DNA from: Hordeum vulgare subsp. vulgare
Taxonomy: Eukaryota > Streptophyta > Magnoliopsida > Poales > Poaceae
Assembly (NCBI RefSeq): GCF_904849725.1
Contig: NC_058524.1
Location: 506,772,263-506,836,262 of the forward strand
Direction: 5' to 3'
DNA: 64,000 nt
A program made the position numbers and the translations under genes. The notes under the pieces were generated by a model. That model saw only the letters and a program-made list of their open reading frames with translations. It was not told the DNA's origin and did not search any database. This document shows, piece by piece, positions 23,427 to 31,785 of this stretch (position 1 is the stretch's first letter; every line of letters starts with the position of its first letter).

Positions 23427-23779
23427 AGCAAGGACCCAACAGTCACGTAGTCACCTAACTACAATGGTTCTTCCTACTACTGGCATCCTTAGAAGTGAAA
23501 GCTACTGCTAACCATTCTATTACTTCATACTGTCATGGCATGTCAATATATTCCAGGCGTGCAGGAGAAAAGCATGCATTGCCCTAATCATGCAAGCACA
23601 GAGATCCCAATGTATCCTAAGAGCAGGAATATTGAAAACACATCCATCAACTCTTTTCATTATCTTGACCAATTTAATTCTCGCTCTCTTAGCTATTGCA
23701 TACCCACAAGTGAAAATAAAATAACACTTGCAGCCGAGCAAATAAACGACTTCAGGCATTGTGGATTCTGAGAGCATAC

Positions 23780-23893
23780 CGAGGTTCTTGTCGAGGGTGC
23801 GGGTGAACTGGTGGAGCGCTGGGGGCACCTTGAGCGCTGCTTGAGGATGCGGCGCTGGCGCTACATGCGCATGACCTTGGGCCACTTGATGAA
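23780..23893 (-). pseudogene. Captured exon of 60S ribosomal protein eL8 (RPL7A)
   Basis: The minus strand reads FIKWPKVMRM, stop, RQRRILKQR, and after a 1-base loss LKVPPALHQFTRTLDKNL. This matches the conserved block of eukaryotic eL8, a large-subunit ribosomal protein, where the family typically has KWPK...RQRRILKQRLKVPP and QFTRTLDKNL. The stop TAG (23861-23863) stands where a Gln CAG is expected, and a G is lost near 23835. The segment ends at an intact-looking donor (G/GTATGC at 23774-23780). It lies in the CACTA interior on the same strand as the nitrobindin exons but comes from a different gene. It is clearly non-functional as a ribosomal protein. Confidence 0.8.
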
Positions 23894-24046
23894 CCACGTT
23901 TTCTGAACTTGGGAACAATAACCTACAAGCCAGATTTTAACAGCTCCAGCATGTTTTTTTTTCTGTATGTTATCTTTCTCACTTTCTGCTGCAAGTATGT
24001 AACCTTTCTTAACAATACTATCCTACAACCTTTGACATAATAACTA

Positions 24047-24092
24047 CTCCCTCCGACCCATATTAATTGTCATTGATTTAGGACTCAGTTCA
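24047..24092 (+). mobile_element. Half of a Stowaway-type MITE
   Basis: CTCCCTCCGACCCATATTAA followed by TTGTC..TGATTTAG is the left terminal inverted repeat of Triticeae Stowaway (Tc1/mariner-type) MITEs. I found no matching right inverted repeat downstream, so only one end persists, probably truncated before or after capture in the CACTA. Confidence 0.7.
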
Positions 24093-24425
24093 AAATGTTG
24101 CAAGCAACTATGCTAGGATTGTCACTGATAACTTTTGGATCATACTGTTGCAAGCAACTACGCTAGATTGTTGTTCAGTATTCAATTCAAATTTTCAGAT
24201 ATGAACAGTGTAACTGCATTATGCATACACTAAACTGAACACGAGAAACCTGCTGTGCAAATTATAAACTGCGATTGTGATGTGCCCATAACGAATACCA
24301 ACAGGCAATACCTAGACAGAGTTGCCATTCGCAGCTGCCTCCAAAATGCGTACAATACTCAGTCTAGCATCGGGCAGAACTATGCTTGCAAGAACTCAAC
24401 GGGAAGTCAGTCAGTACGAACACAC

Positions 24426-24566
24426 CTCAACCTCGGTGAGGCATGTGCTCTGGGCAATGACCACCTCGACGGAGACGTTGGGGTGGGGCCGCAAGTACCC
24501 ACTCTCGGCGTGCATCGGGTCGCCGGACGCCGCCTTCCACGTCCTTTGCGTGTACGAGATCACCGG
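24426..24566 (-). pseudogene. Captured nitrobindin-like exon 2
   Basis: This 141-base exon (47 codons, open) is bounded by a CGCGCAG acceptor and a GTGTGT donor. It reads PVISYTQRTWKAASGDPMHA then ESGYLRPHP and VEVVIAQST, closely matching the second block of plant nitrobindin (THAP4-like, heme-binding beta-barrel), where the family has AYTQKTW...PMHAESGY.RPRPDGSIEVVIAQSTGL. The frame is phase 0 with exon 1. Departures such as DGS to NVS and a Cys in QSTC suggest relaxed constraint. Later exons, including the conserved C-terminal His that binds heme, were not found in the window, so the protein is incomplete. Confidence 0.88.
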
Positions 24567-24684
24567 CTGCGCGCACCCATGCCGAGTCAGGCAAAGGCAT
24601 AAGAAGATCAAAGAATCGACGAACCGAAGGCAAAGTTTTTGCCCGGACGGAAGTGAAGCATATGGCTAGGAAACGGTGGTATAC

Positions 24685-24801
24685 CTTGGAAAGGTGGTGG
24701 AAGAAGAGGATCTCCTCGCCGTAGCGGAATGGGGCGATGGTGGGGAAGGTCCCCTCGCCCTCCTCGCGCCACTTGCCCAACAGGAACGACATTGGAGCCA
24801 C
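24685..24801 (-). pseudogene. Captured nitrobindin-like exon 1
   Basis: The minus strand reads VAPMSFLLGKWREEGEGTFP then TIAPFRYGEEILFFHHLSK and ends at a donor AAG/GTATAC. This matches the N-terminal strand of plant nitrobindin, with its signature G-x-W-x-G-x-G-x-G-x-x-P; here the second Gly is Glu (GKWREEGEG). The family protein binds ferric heme and isomerises peroxynitrite or binds NO. The frame stays open upstream for at least 50 codons (QLSTLGRRAVAGLLGDQ), so the true start lies further 5', perhaps near 24950. Exon, donor and phase agree with exon 2 at 24426-24566, so the pair could still be spliced together. Confidence 0.88.
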
Positions 24802-25130
24802 CGATCGGAGGGATTTTTGAGCAGGAGGTCGGATTGGGTCGGGTGCCTTGCGTGGGGCGGAGGGAGGAACTCGGGATCGCTGGTCGCCGAGGAGCCCCGC
24901 GACGGCGCGGCGGCCGAGGGTGGAGAGCTGGGCGGCGCTATGGGATAAGATCTGGGAGGGAGGGAGGGAGGGGTGGTGGTTTGGGGCGGCTGCGGACTAG
25001 GGATGAGGGAGGAGTTGATGGCTGTAGACATGCTTTGTAATGACGCTCTTAAAATGTCTTATTTTCGAGGCAACATTTTCTCGATCTCTTGTTCCATCCC
25101 GCCTCACGCCTAATGCTACGAGAAGGAGAG
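24802..25130 (-). other. GC-rich 5' flank of the captured nitrobindin exons
   Basis: This short GC-rich island stands out in an AT-rich element. It contains CCTCCCTCCC runs (about 24955-24975) like those in plant 5' untranslated regions and promoters. Overlapping ORFs on both strands (24666-25031 minus, 24676-24948 and 24729-25040 plus) follow from high GC; one frame is continuous with exon 1. It was probably captured together with the first exon. Confidence 0.5.
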
Positions 25131-25859
25131 CGAGGCCTCGCGCGGCCTGCCAAATGTTGCCGCTGAGGTGTTTGGTGTGTCATGTGCTAATTTTTTCTTT
25201 TGAATATTTTTAGAGGCAATTTTCTTTTGAAAAAATGCATGACTTTCTAGCTCACCCTCGACCGATCACAAAAATCGAACCCAGTTGGTATTGGGTCGTT
25301 GGCCATGCGGCGGCTCAAGGTCGATGGTGTGATTCCTAGTTTCACATGATTTTTTTAATTCATTAAAGAAACAAAAAATTTAATAACTTACCATTTTTTC
25401 GTTGAAAGACCGACACACCTTAAAAACCTAGACGAGGCCTTGGTTCCTTCTTTTTCAAGTGAAACCGTCGGTCCGGTTTTTAAAACGATGCCCAAATTTA
25501 AGCTCTCGTGTGTTGTTGGTCTTCCACTCCTTTGTGAGTATTGACATCAAATACTGAATTTCATATGATCATTTCAAAGTATGCATTTCACATTTATGGT
25601 CACCGAGTCATCCTAAAATTCACATAAAAATATGGTCAATACACTGCAACCATACCAAAAATAGTTTGGTATTTACCAACCAAACTATATTGTTTTTTCA
25701 TACCATATTACCAAAGAATGCGAACACTATTTACCAAGATAATAACATATTTATAAAAAAATCATATTGACACATGTGCCCTATATGTCAAAGGTATTTG
25801 TGATCTATGTATGCAGTTTGTTTTTTGGTCTTTCTAGTCCCCATATAAATAGTAGAACA
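25131..25859. other. CACTA interior, no gene seen
   Basis: The segment is AT-rich with no ORF of note and no recognised repeat. Confidence 0.4.
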
Positions 25860-26140
25860 TGTAACAATATGTATCAGCCATGCTTATGTGATACTAACAC
25901 GTAACACATTTGAGTAACACATATTTATATGTTACCATATCAAAATATATGTAACACATTCGACCAACATATATTTATATGTTACAGTTGTAATATTGAT
26001 GTAACAAATTTGAGGTCTTATATAGTCTGTGTTACTGCCTGTCGTTGGACACAAAATGATGTGTTACAACAATTTCACTTGTAACACATTTTTTAATCTA
26101 TTACATGATTGTGTTACTTAAAGTATGTTTTCTTGTAGTG
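25860..26140. repeat. CACTA right subterminal repeat region
   Basis: GTAACAC and TGTTAC words recur about every 20-30 bases (near 25898, 25912, 25934, 25950, 25980, 26030, 26060, 26080, 26111), mirroring the left end, and finish in TTTTCTTGTAGTG at 26140. Confidence 0.88.
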
Positions 26141-26187
26141 GGTTGATCTCGTTGTAGGACGGTTAAGCCACATGAATAGAGCATGAT

Positions 26188-26199
26188 GCTCTGATACCA
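26188..26199 (-). promoter_or_regulatory. Primer-binding site of the Sirevirus-type element
   Basis: On the minus strand it is TGGTATCAGAGC, complementary to the 3' end of initiator tRNA-Met, two bases after the 5' LTR end. It is a perfect match to the copia consensus. Confidence 0.93.
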
Positions 26200-26201
26200 A
26201 T

Positions 26202-27712
26202 TGAAATGGATCGAGATGGACCTAGCAGGGGGGGAGGTGAATAGGTACAGTTACAAATTTTAATAGTTACTTAGCAATTTTAGGCAATAATGTGGAATAT
26301 GAAAATGAGCCTAACAATTGCAAGGGTGAAGGTTAGGCTTTGTATACCAAGCACGACAACAAGTAGGATATGATAAAGCAAAAGTAAGCAATCAAAGACT
26401 AGTAACAAGTAGGAAGTCAGGGTTAGGGATAACTGCAACTCCGAGAGACAAGGATGTATGCCGATGTTCACTTCCTTGGAGGGAAGCTATGTCACCATTT
26501 AGAGAGGTGGGTGTTACCACGAAGGCACACCAATGCCACAAAGGCTCATCCTATTCTCTCCTTTAGACAACACCACGAAGGTGTTTCTCCAACACTAGTG
26601 GTAAGCCTTTGAGGTGGCCTCAAAACCCTCACAAACTTTCTAGGGGAAATCTCAACGGTTTGATTCCTCTCCTAAGAACTCCTACCACCTACGAGTCTCC
26701 AACCTCAAAGAGTAACAAGATCACGGGGACTGCTCAAAACTTGTTCAAATCACAAAGAGCTTGGGTTGAGAGGAGGACAGGGAGACGATCTATCTTTTGA
26801 TTGGAACAACAGTCAAGGGAGCTCACACATGCTCTTGGGATCTAAGATTTGGTGTAATCAAATGGGAGTGAGAGAGAAAGATGTTCTTGGGGAGTTTCAG
26901 TTGTGTTGAGAGACTCCCACTCGAGGTGGGAGAAGACTATATATATAGTGGTGGTAGAAAAGTGGCCGTTGGAGCCACTTATGATGTGCAGTTGCCGGAC
27001 GTCTGGACAACCATGAGGGGTCGGACGTCCGAAGATGCAGAAAGTATCAGGTTACCACAATATTTGGTGGAGAGGTGATCAACATACGGATGTCCGAAAG
27101 ACGTCGGCTGTCCGAAGATACAGAAGGTATTAGGTTAGCACAACATCTGGTGAAAAGGTGAACAACATACGGACGTCCGAAAGGCATCGTCCGTCTTGGG
27201 CACGGTCATCTGAAAATGGTCAGAAGTCCGACATTTTGAATCTGTTGAGTGGCAAAGGAATTCCTAATATACCCGGTCGTACGGTCCTCGGATGACTGGA
27301 GGAGTTGGAAGTCTGAGGGTTTGAATCTGTTGGTTGGCTCTGGAATTCCGTAGGGCGTCGGCCATCCGGCGTTCGGACGTCTGAGAACCACCGGACGACC
27401 GAACAAGAGCAGACCAACAACAGGAAGATTGAGAGAGAGAGGAATTGTCTAGAGTTTTGAGCAAGTTTCTTGTGATACCGAGTGATCCCACCTTAATATT
27501 GCGGGGTCCCTATACTCAAGAAAGACAAATAGAATGACATACCACTTTGTCTTGTTTATTCGTTCTTGAGCATCCTGGACAAATTAGTCACGATCCATAC
27601 AAAAACCCTCATGGGAACAAAACTTGAGATACACTCGATTAAGATGATTAGTTTCCTATATGAATGTTGTCAACAACATCAAAATATGATTAAGGGCATG
27701 ATTGCACTTTCA
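26202..27712 (-). repeat. Sirevirus-type 5' LTR
   Basis: The plus strand runs from TGAAATGGATCGAG to GATTGCACTTTCA. It pairs with 4310-5829, with scattered substitutions and small indels. It has the same GGACGTCCG palindrome cluster (about 26995-27410), but fewer units because some GGTCGGACG segments present in the left copy are missing. The symmetric TATATATA near 26938-26947 is kept. Confidence 0.88.
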
Positions 27713-28215
27713 GGCACTAGCTAAATTCAAATTACATGATTGGTGTACATTTGTAAAACATTAAACAATAAGAAAATTTTCTCATAGGAATTTGTCTCGA
27801 CGTCGACGATGCCCAGCCCGCATCCTCGTCTTCGATTGGTTGACGAGAGCCTGCTTGATTGGCGCCATGTTCGGGACTGGTCTCCGCCGGGCTGGCACTT
27901 GGAGGTGCTACCTTCCAGGGCACGCACCTTGGTGAGGAATCCAGGTCTCGTAATTGACCCGGAGCTTCTTTGGCTGCGGTCGCGTGGGCCACGATCGGTG
28001 TCGAGGGAGCCGGCCGCCACGAAGGTGGTACGTCGCTGTGTCAGGGGGGAGGACGAGCACGTCTATCGCGACATGGCTATGTTGGATGCCAGGTTCTCTA
28101 ATACCTCGCAGGTTCTTCAGGGATATCACCCGAGCTATGATCTGGTGATGGTCCTTACCTTTGGGTTGCCACCGCCTACGCCACGAGACGTCAACTAGAT
28201 TTGTATTAGCGATAT
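27713..28215 (+). other. Flank of the Sirevirus insertion, with a 129-codon ORF
   Basis: The ORF 27809-28198 (plus strand) starts MPSPHPRLRLVDESLLDW, continues PPGWHLEVLPSRARTLV and IDPELLWLRSRGP, and ends VLQGYHPSYDLVMVLTFG. I do not recognise a named family. Its style recalls single-ORF proteins carried by Triticeae DNA transposons. It is the only clean ORF outside retroelement genes here. It probably continues the transposon-like DNA at 3480-4309, which the Sirevirus separated from it. Confidence 0.35.
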
Positions 28216-28630
28216 TATATGAATACATGCCTACATTATATTAAAGAATTGGAGCTAGTTCTCTGTCACTCTAGTATGTAACTGTTACCTAATTGATGTC
28301 ATCCATATCTTTCTACTGCTGATCCATGTGCCTACGCTTTACAAATACTGAATCTTGCTAAGTTACTATTATTGTTGTTACTTTCACACTTTCTACTCAA
28401 TTTCTAGTATTAGTGTTGTTACCAAAATTGTTGTTATCACTATTACTACTACTATTATTTGTGGTGCTACTAAATATTTTGCTGCACAACGATATCCCAG
28501 GTGCGGTTGAATTGATAACTCAATTGTCAATCCAATAAATATCTTTGGCTCCCCTTGTGTCGAATCAATAAATTACGGTGAACTACTACCCGTGAAGACT
28601 GTCGTGGTCCCCTATACTTGTGGGTTATCA
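28216..28630 (+). mobile_element. Second remnant of the LTR seen at 1-665
   Basis: It follows about 285-665 closely: AATACATGCCTA at the start, an ATTGATGTCATC segment, an interrupted GTTACTATT/ACTACTATT tract, GGTGCGGTTGAATTGATAAC, and the end CCCCTATACTTGTGGGTTATCA. Only this 3' third remains. Confidence 0.65.
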
Positions 28631-28829
28631 GTGACGACTTCTTTCTCATGCTCGATGGCACGGTGCTGCTCTTGCTTTTCAGACTGCTCCGTCTCGGCCT
28701 CCTCATCGAGGAGGTTGATGACGGGGTCAGTGCTTCTGCGGGAAACCGATTGCCGAAGTGGCAGGAGACCGACTGGGGGAGTGGCACGAGAAGCATGTTT
28801 GGATAGAGCACCATTTTAATATAAAATGG
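28631..28829 (-). other. Short charged reading frame, unrecognised
   Basis: The minus strand can be read as DPVINLLDEEAETEQSEKQ then EQHRAIEHEKEVV, a highly charged helix-like peptide, with a basic stretch before it. No start, end or family is evident. It may be a fragment of a gag or of a captured gene. Confidence 0.25.
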
Positions 28830-29102
28830 ATAACTTATGAAAGAAGGAAACTCGAGCTAGCATGACATGCGCACACCATGCTTACACACACAAGCGGGCT
28901 AGAGGCGAGTGCATAGATCTTCTTTAAATTATCCGTGGTTCGTTTGGCCTTTTTTATGTACTACACTAATTACATTTTCTAGGCATTTAATGTGCATATA
29001 TAAAATTTGAACAAAGAGCCATGCTCCATGTCACAAAATGGGTTGAAAAAACATATTTGTGTCCTTACGTTCCATGCTTAGGTCCCATACGATGAACGTG
29101 GA
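28830..29102. repeat. Left part of a satellite-like repeat, interrupted by the chromovirus
   Basis: From about 28930 the text (GCATTTAATGTGCATA, CACAAAATGGGTTG, TTAGGTCCCATACGATGAAC) matches units at 54040-54230, 54460-54580 and 54890-55020. The sequence stops at GTGGA (29098-29102), the left copy of the chromovirus target duplication, and resumes at 53714. Confidence 0.75.
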
Positions 29103-30198
29103 TGTGGGGCCCCGACTTACGAGTCTAGATCGCCGAATGAACGTGCTCAGTGATCCGAGAGATCAATGCTCACCGAACGAAAAGATGCTGAATAATAAGA
29201 GTCTTACATCCAACGTACCGAAAAAATACAACACATGACCAATAAGGTCAAGTTCACAAGGTAGGGCCTATAAGGCCAAATCACACTCATACAACTAGTA
29301 GCGGAAATCCCGGGGCTAAGTGGGTGCCCATGCCATCAGCCTACACCGACAGGCATTCTGACTTGGAAGCGTCCTAGTTCGCATGTCCGTCTCTGATGAC
29401 GTACTCTTCTCCAAACTCCGGACCTCTGATCCTCCCATCTTGGTCAATAATATAACAAGTGGCAAGCCAATGAGTACTTTGAATGTACTCGCAAACAACC
29501 CATGATATGAATAAACATGATCATAGATGTGCAACATAAGCTAGATGGTATTCAGAAGAACAGGTTACAGATATCAATATATCTGTTGCGGGCTGAACAC
29601 TCCGGGTTCACCCGATATGCCAAGTCACCAAACCTGGTCATATCAACATATGCTAAAACATGGTCAAAGGGCTGCTTGCCTTGATCAGCTAAGTATCCGG
29701 GGTCTTCGGGGTCTTCAAGTCCAACTCCTTCGTCAAACGTGGTTTCTATCATCGCAATCAATAAAGAACCAATAAGTATCTCACTCAAAAACAGATCACC
29801 TACTCACTTTAAAAATGTTGCTTAATTCTGATAAATCCATATTGTTATTTAAAAAAATATTTGTCTCTCGTTTTAGTGAAAGGATTATTTTTAAAATCAC
29901 TTTAACAGAAGCAAAACTATTCCAAATAGCCTTTTAAATTTTTATAAAACAGAAAGATTGTCTCAAAAAATTGTACAAAGGCTCTCTTAAATACTAATTT
30001 CTAGAAGAATTATGGTGGAAAAATAATAAAAATATATTGGTTAATCATTTTTATAAAAACCTTTTAAAACCAGATTAAACAGAAAAAAGAGGCTAGGACT
30101 CACGCGTGGCTCGGTGTGAGGCTTTGGCCGGCCCAGCTAGCTTGCCAGCGAGCCAGTCAGCCCACGCGCGCGCGCGACCAGGTTCAAACCTTACGCCA
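29103..30198 (-). repeat. Chromovirus 3' LTR, outer part
   Basis: Pairs with 49528-51589 of the right LTR, minus the segment 50124-51055. It stops at 30198 where the Sabrina/WHAM-like LTR begins in its interior (at GAGGGGACGGGCC). The ORFs 29316-29537, 29545-29775 and 29552-29788 recur in the right LTR and are not genes. Confidence 0.88.
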
Positions 30199-31708
30199 GA
30201 GGGGACGGGCCAGTGGGCCACAAGACCTGTTTCCGCGGCCACCCCCTAGCCGCGGCAACCAAGCTTGTGGGGCCCACGTGGCTCTACCGCCCCCAAACTC
30301 AGCACTATAAATTCACTTTCGCCCAGAAAAAAAATCAGAAGAGAAGATTTCATCGGGTTTGCGATACGGAGGCGCCGCCACATCCTGTTCTTCATCTGGA
30401 GGACAGATCTGGAGTCCGTTTTGGGCTCCGGAGAGGGGAAATCATCGCCATCGTCATCATCAACCTTCTTCCCTCTCCAATTCCATGAAGCTCTTCATCG
30501 TTCGTGAGTAATCTATTCGTAGGCTCGCTGGGCGGTGATGAGTAGGATGAGATCTATCATGTAATCGAGTTAGTTTTGACGGGGATTGATCCCTAGTATC
30601 CACTATGTTCTGAGATTGATGTTGCTACTACTTTGCCATGCTTAATGCTTGTCACTAGGGCCCGAGTGCCATGATTTCAGATCTGAAATTATTATGTTGT
30701 CACCAATATATGTGTGTTTTAGATCCGATCTTGCAAGTTGTAGTTACCTACTATGTGTTATGACCCGGCAACCCCGGAGGGACAATAACCGGAACCACTC
30801 CCGGTGATGACCATAGTTTGAGGAGTTCATGTGTTCACCAAGTGTTAATGCGTTGTTCCGGTTCTTTATTAAAAGGAGAACCTTAATATCCTGTAGTATC
30901 CTTTTGGACCCCGCTGCCACGGGAGGGATGTACAATAGATGTCATGCAAGTTCTTTTCCCTAAGCACGTATGACTACACACGGAATGCATGCCTACATCA
31001 CATTGACGAACGGGAGCTAGCCACATATATCTCCGTGTTATAACTGTTGCATGAAGAATGTTATCCAAACGAATCACCGACCCATTGCCTACAAGTTTGT
31101 CCCACTGCTGCTGTTACTTGTTTTGCTCTGCTGCTGTTACTACTCTTGCTACTTGCTACTGCTGTTGCTACTGTCGCTTGCTACTGCTGTTACTTGCTAC
31201 TGTTTCTACTTGCTACCGCTGTCACTACTGCTGTTCCTTGCCACTGTTGTTACTCGTTACACGGCTGCTACCTACTATAATTCTGGTTCGCTCGGCGTCG
31301 ACGGGAAAAGACTATTTCCGTCAAAGGGCAACCTCTGGCGCCATTGATACAACAGTTAGGAATAGTCTGCCGGCAACAGATCGTTTCTGACACCATTGTT
31401 ATTATACTACTTTGCTGCTGATACTTTGCTTGCAGATACTAATCTTTCAGGTGTGGTTGAATTTGATACATTCAGTTGCTAATACTCGAGAGTATCCTCT
31501 CACCTCCTGTCTGGCGAATCAACAAATTTGGGTCCAATACTCTACCCTTGAAAACTGCCGCGAACCCACGCGTTGGTGGGCCATTGCAAGACAATTGCTA
31601 ATTGTTGTGCAACTCGGAGCAGTTCTGGCTTTGTTGTCGCGAAGGCATCAAGCCAGGGACTCGTCAACAACATTCTTCTAGTGTCGTTGCCGGGGACTAC
31701 CGTTAGCA
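30199..31708 (+). repeat. 5' LTR of the Sabrina/WHAM-like element, truncated
   Basis: It matches 38656-40164. Landmarks are a CTATAAAT TATA box (30305-30312), CCATGAAGCTCTTCATCGTT followed by the donor-like GTGAGT (30504-30509), and an interrupted CTGCTGTTACT/GCTACTTGCTACT tract (31105-31270). ORFs in the tract (31047-31390) are repeat translations. Confidence 0.9.
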
Positions 31709-31717
31709 GCATTTTTC

Positions 31718-31731
31718 TGGCGCCGTTGCGG
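31718..31731 (+). promoter_or_regulatory. Primer-binding site of the Sabrina/WHAM-like element
   Basis: TGGCGCCGTTGCGG lies nine bases after the LTR end. It resembles the tRNA-Asp-type primer site (TGGCGCCGTTGCCGGGG) used by Athila-like and several Triticeae gypsy elements, with departures after position 12. Confidence 0.7.
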
Positions 31732-31785
31732 TGGAGGTATTGCTATATTCTCTGAGTCACTTGGGATTTATATCTGCTGATCACT

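Larger units (their letters stand above)
22092..26140. mobile_element. Non-autonomous CACTA transposon carrying host exons
   Basis: Left end CACTACAACAGGACAAACC and right end (reverse complement) CACTACAAGAAAACATAC define a CACTA-class element of 4049 bp, flanked by the 3-bp duplication GGT (22089-22091 and 26141-26143). Both subterminal regions are packed with GTAACACA/TGTGTTAC words in either orientation, as CACTA transposase-binding repeats usually are. I see no transposase (TNP2-type) ORF, so it must rely on another copy. The interior holds fragments of at least two unrelated host genes, all on the minus strand: nitrobindin exons (24426-24801) and a ribosomal protein eL8 exon (23780-23893). 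A third, unidentified exon-like ORF lies at 23052-23426. It interrupts the gag leader of the Sirevirus-type element. Confidence 0.9.
4310..27712 (-). mobile_element. Ty1/copia Sirevirus-type retrotransposon with two nested insertions
   Basis: Two LTRs (4310-5829 and 26202-27712) flank a minus-strand copia polyprotein in the order gag, protease, integrase, reverse transcriptase, RNase H, then an extra 3' ORF. The primer site TGGTATCAGAGC (initiator-tRNA-Met type) adjoins the right LTR and a polypurine tract adjoins the left one. Sirevirus traits are a long coiled-coil gag, an envelope-like 3' ORF and multiple polypurine tracts. It is interrupted by an Angela/BARE-type element at 11372-19269 and a CACTA element at 22092-26140; removing both leaves about 11.5 kb. 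All genes contain stops or frameshifts. By eye the first 150 LTR bases differ at about 15 positions, so this is an older insertion. Flanks GGCGA and GGCAC are only a weak match for a duplication. Confidence 0.85.

Noticed and set aside
24426..24801. Functional host nitrobindin gene
   Set aside because: Only two exons are present, later exons and the heme-ligand His are missing, and the block lies between CACTA ends with a target duplication.
24047..24960. Complete Stowaway MITE
   Set aside because: Only the left inverted repeat is seen; the GGGAGGG run near 24955 is simple sequence, not the right end.
22092..26140. Autonomous CACTA with transposase
   Set aside because: No TNP2-like ORF seen in any frame; the interior is captured exons and AT-rich DNA.
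27809..28198. Host gene on the plus strand
   Set aside because: A single ORF of 129 codons with no known domain, among transposon sequences; listed only as an unrecognised ORF.
1..28630. The LTR remnants at 1-665 and 28216-28630 as the two LTRs of one element
   Set aside because: Neither is followed or preceded by a primer site or polypurine tract, and the DNA between does not form a matching internal region.
31047..31390. Leu/Cys-rich ORFs and their copies at 39503-39898
   Set aside because: They are translations of the interrupted GCTACT/GTTACT tract in LTRs.
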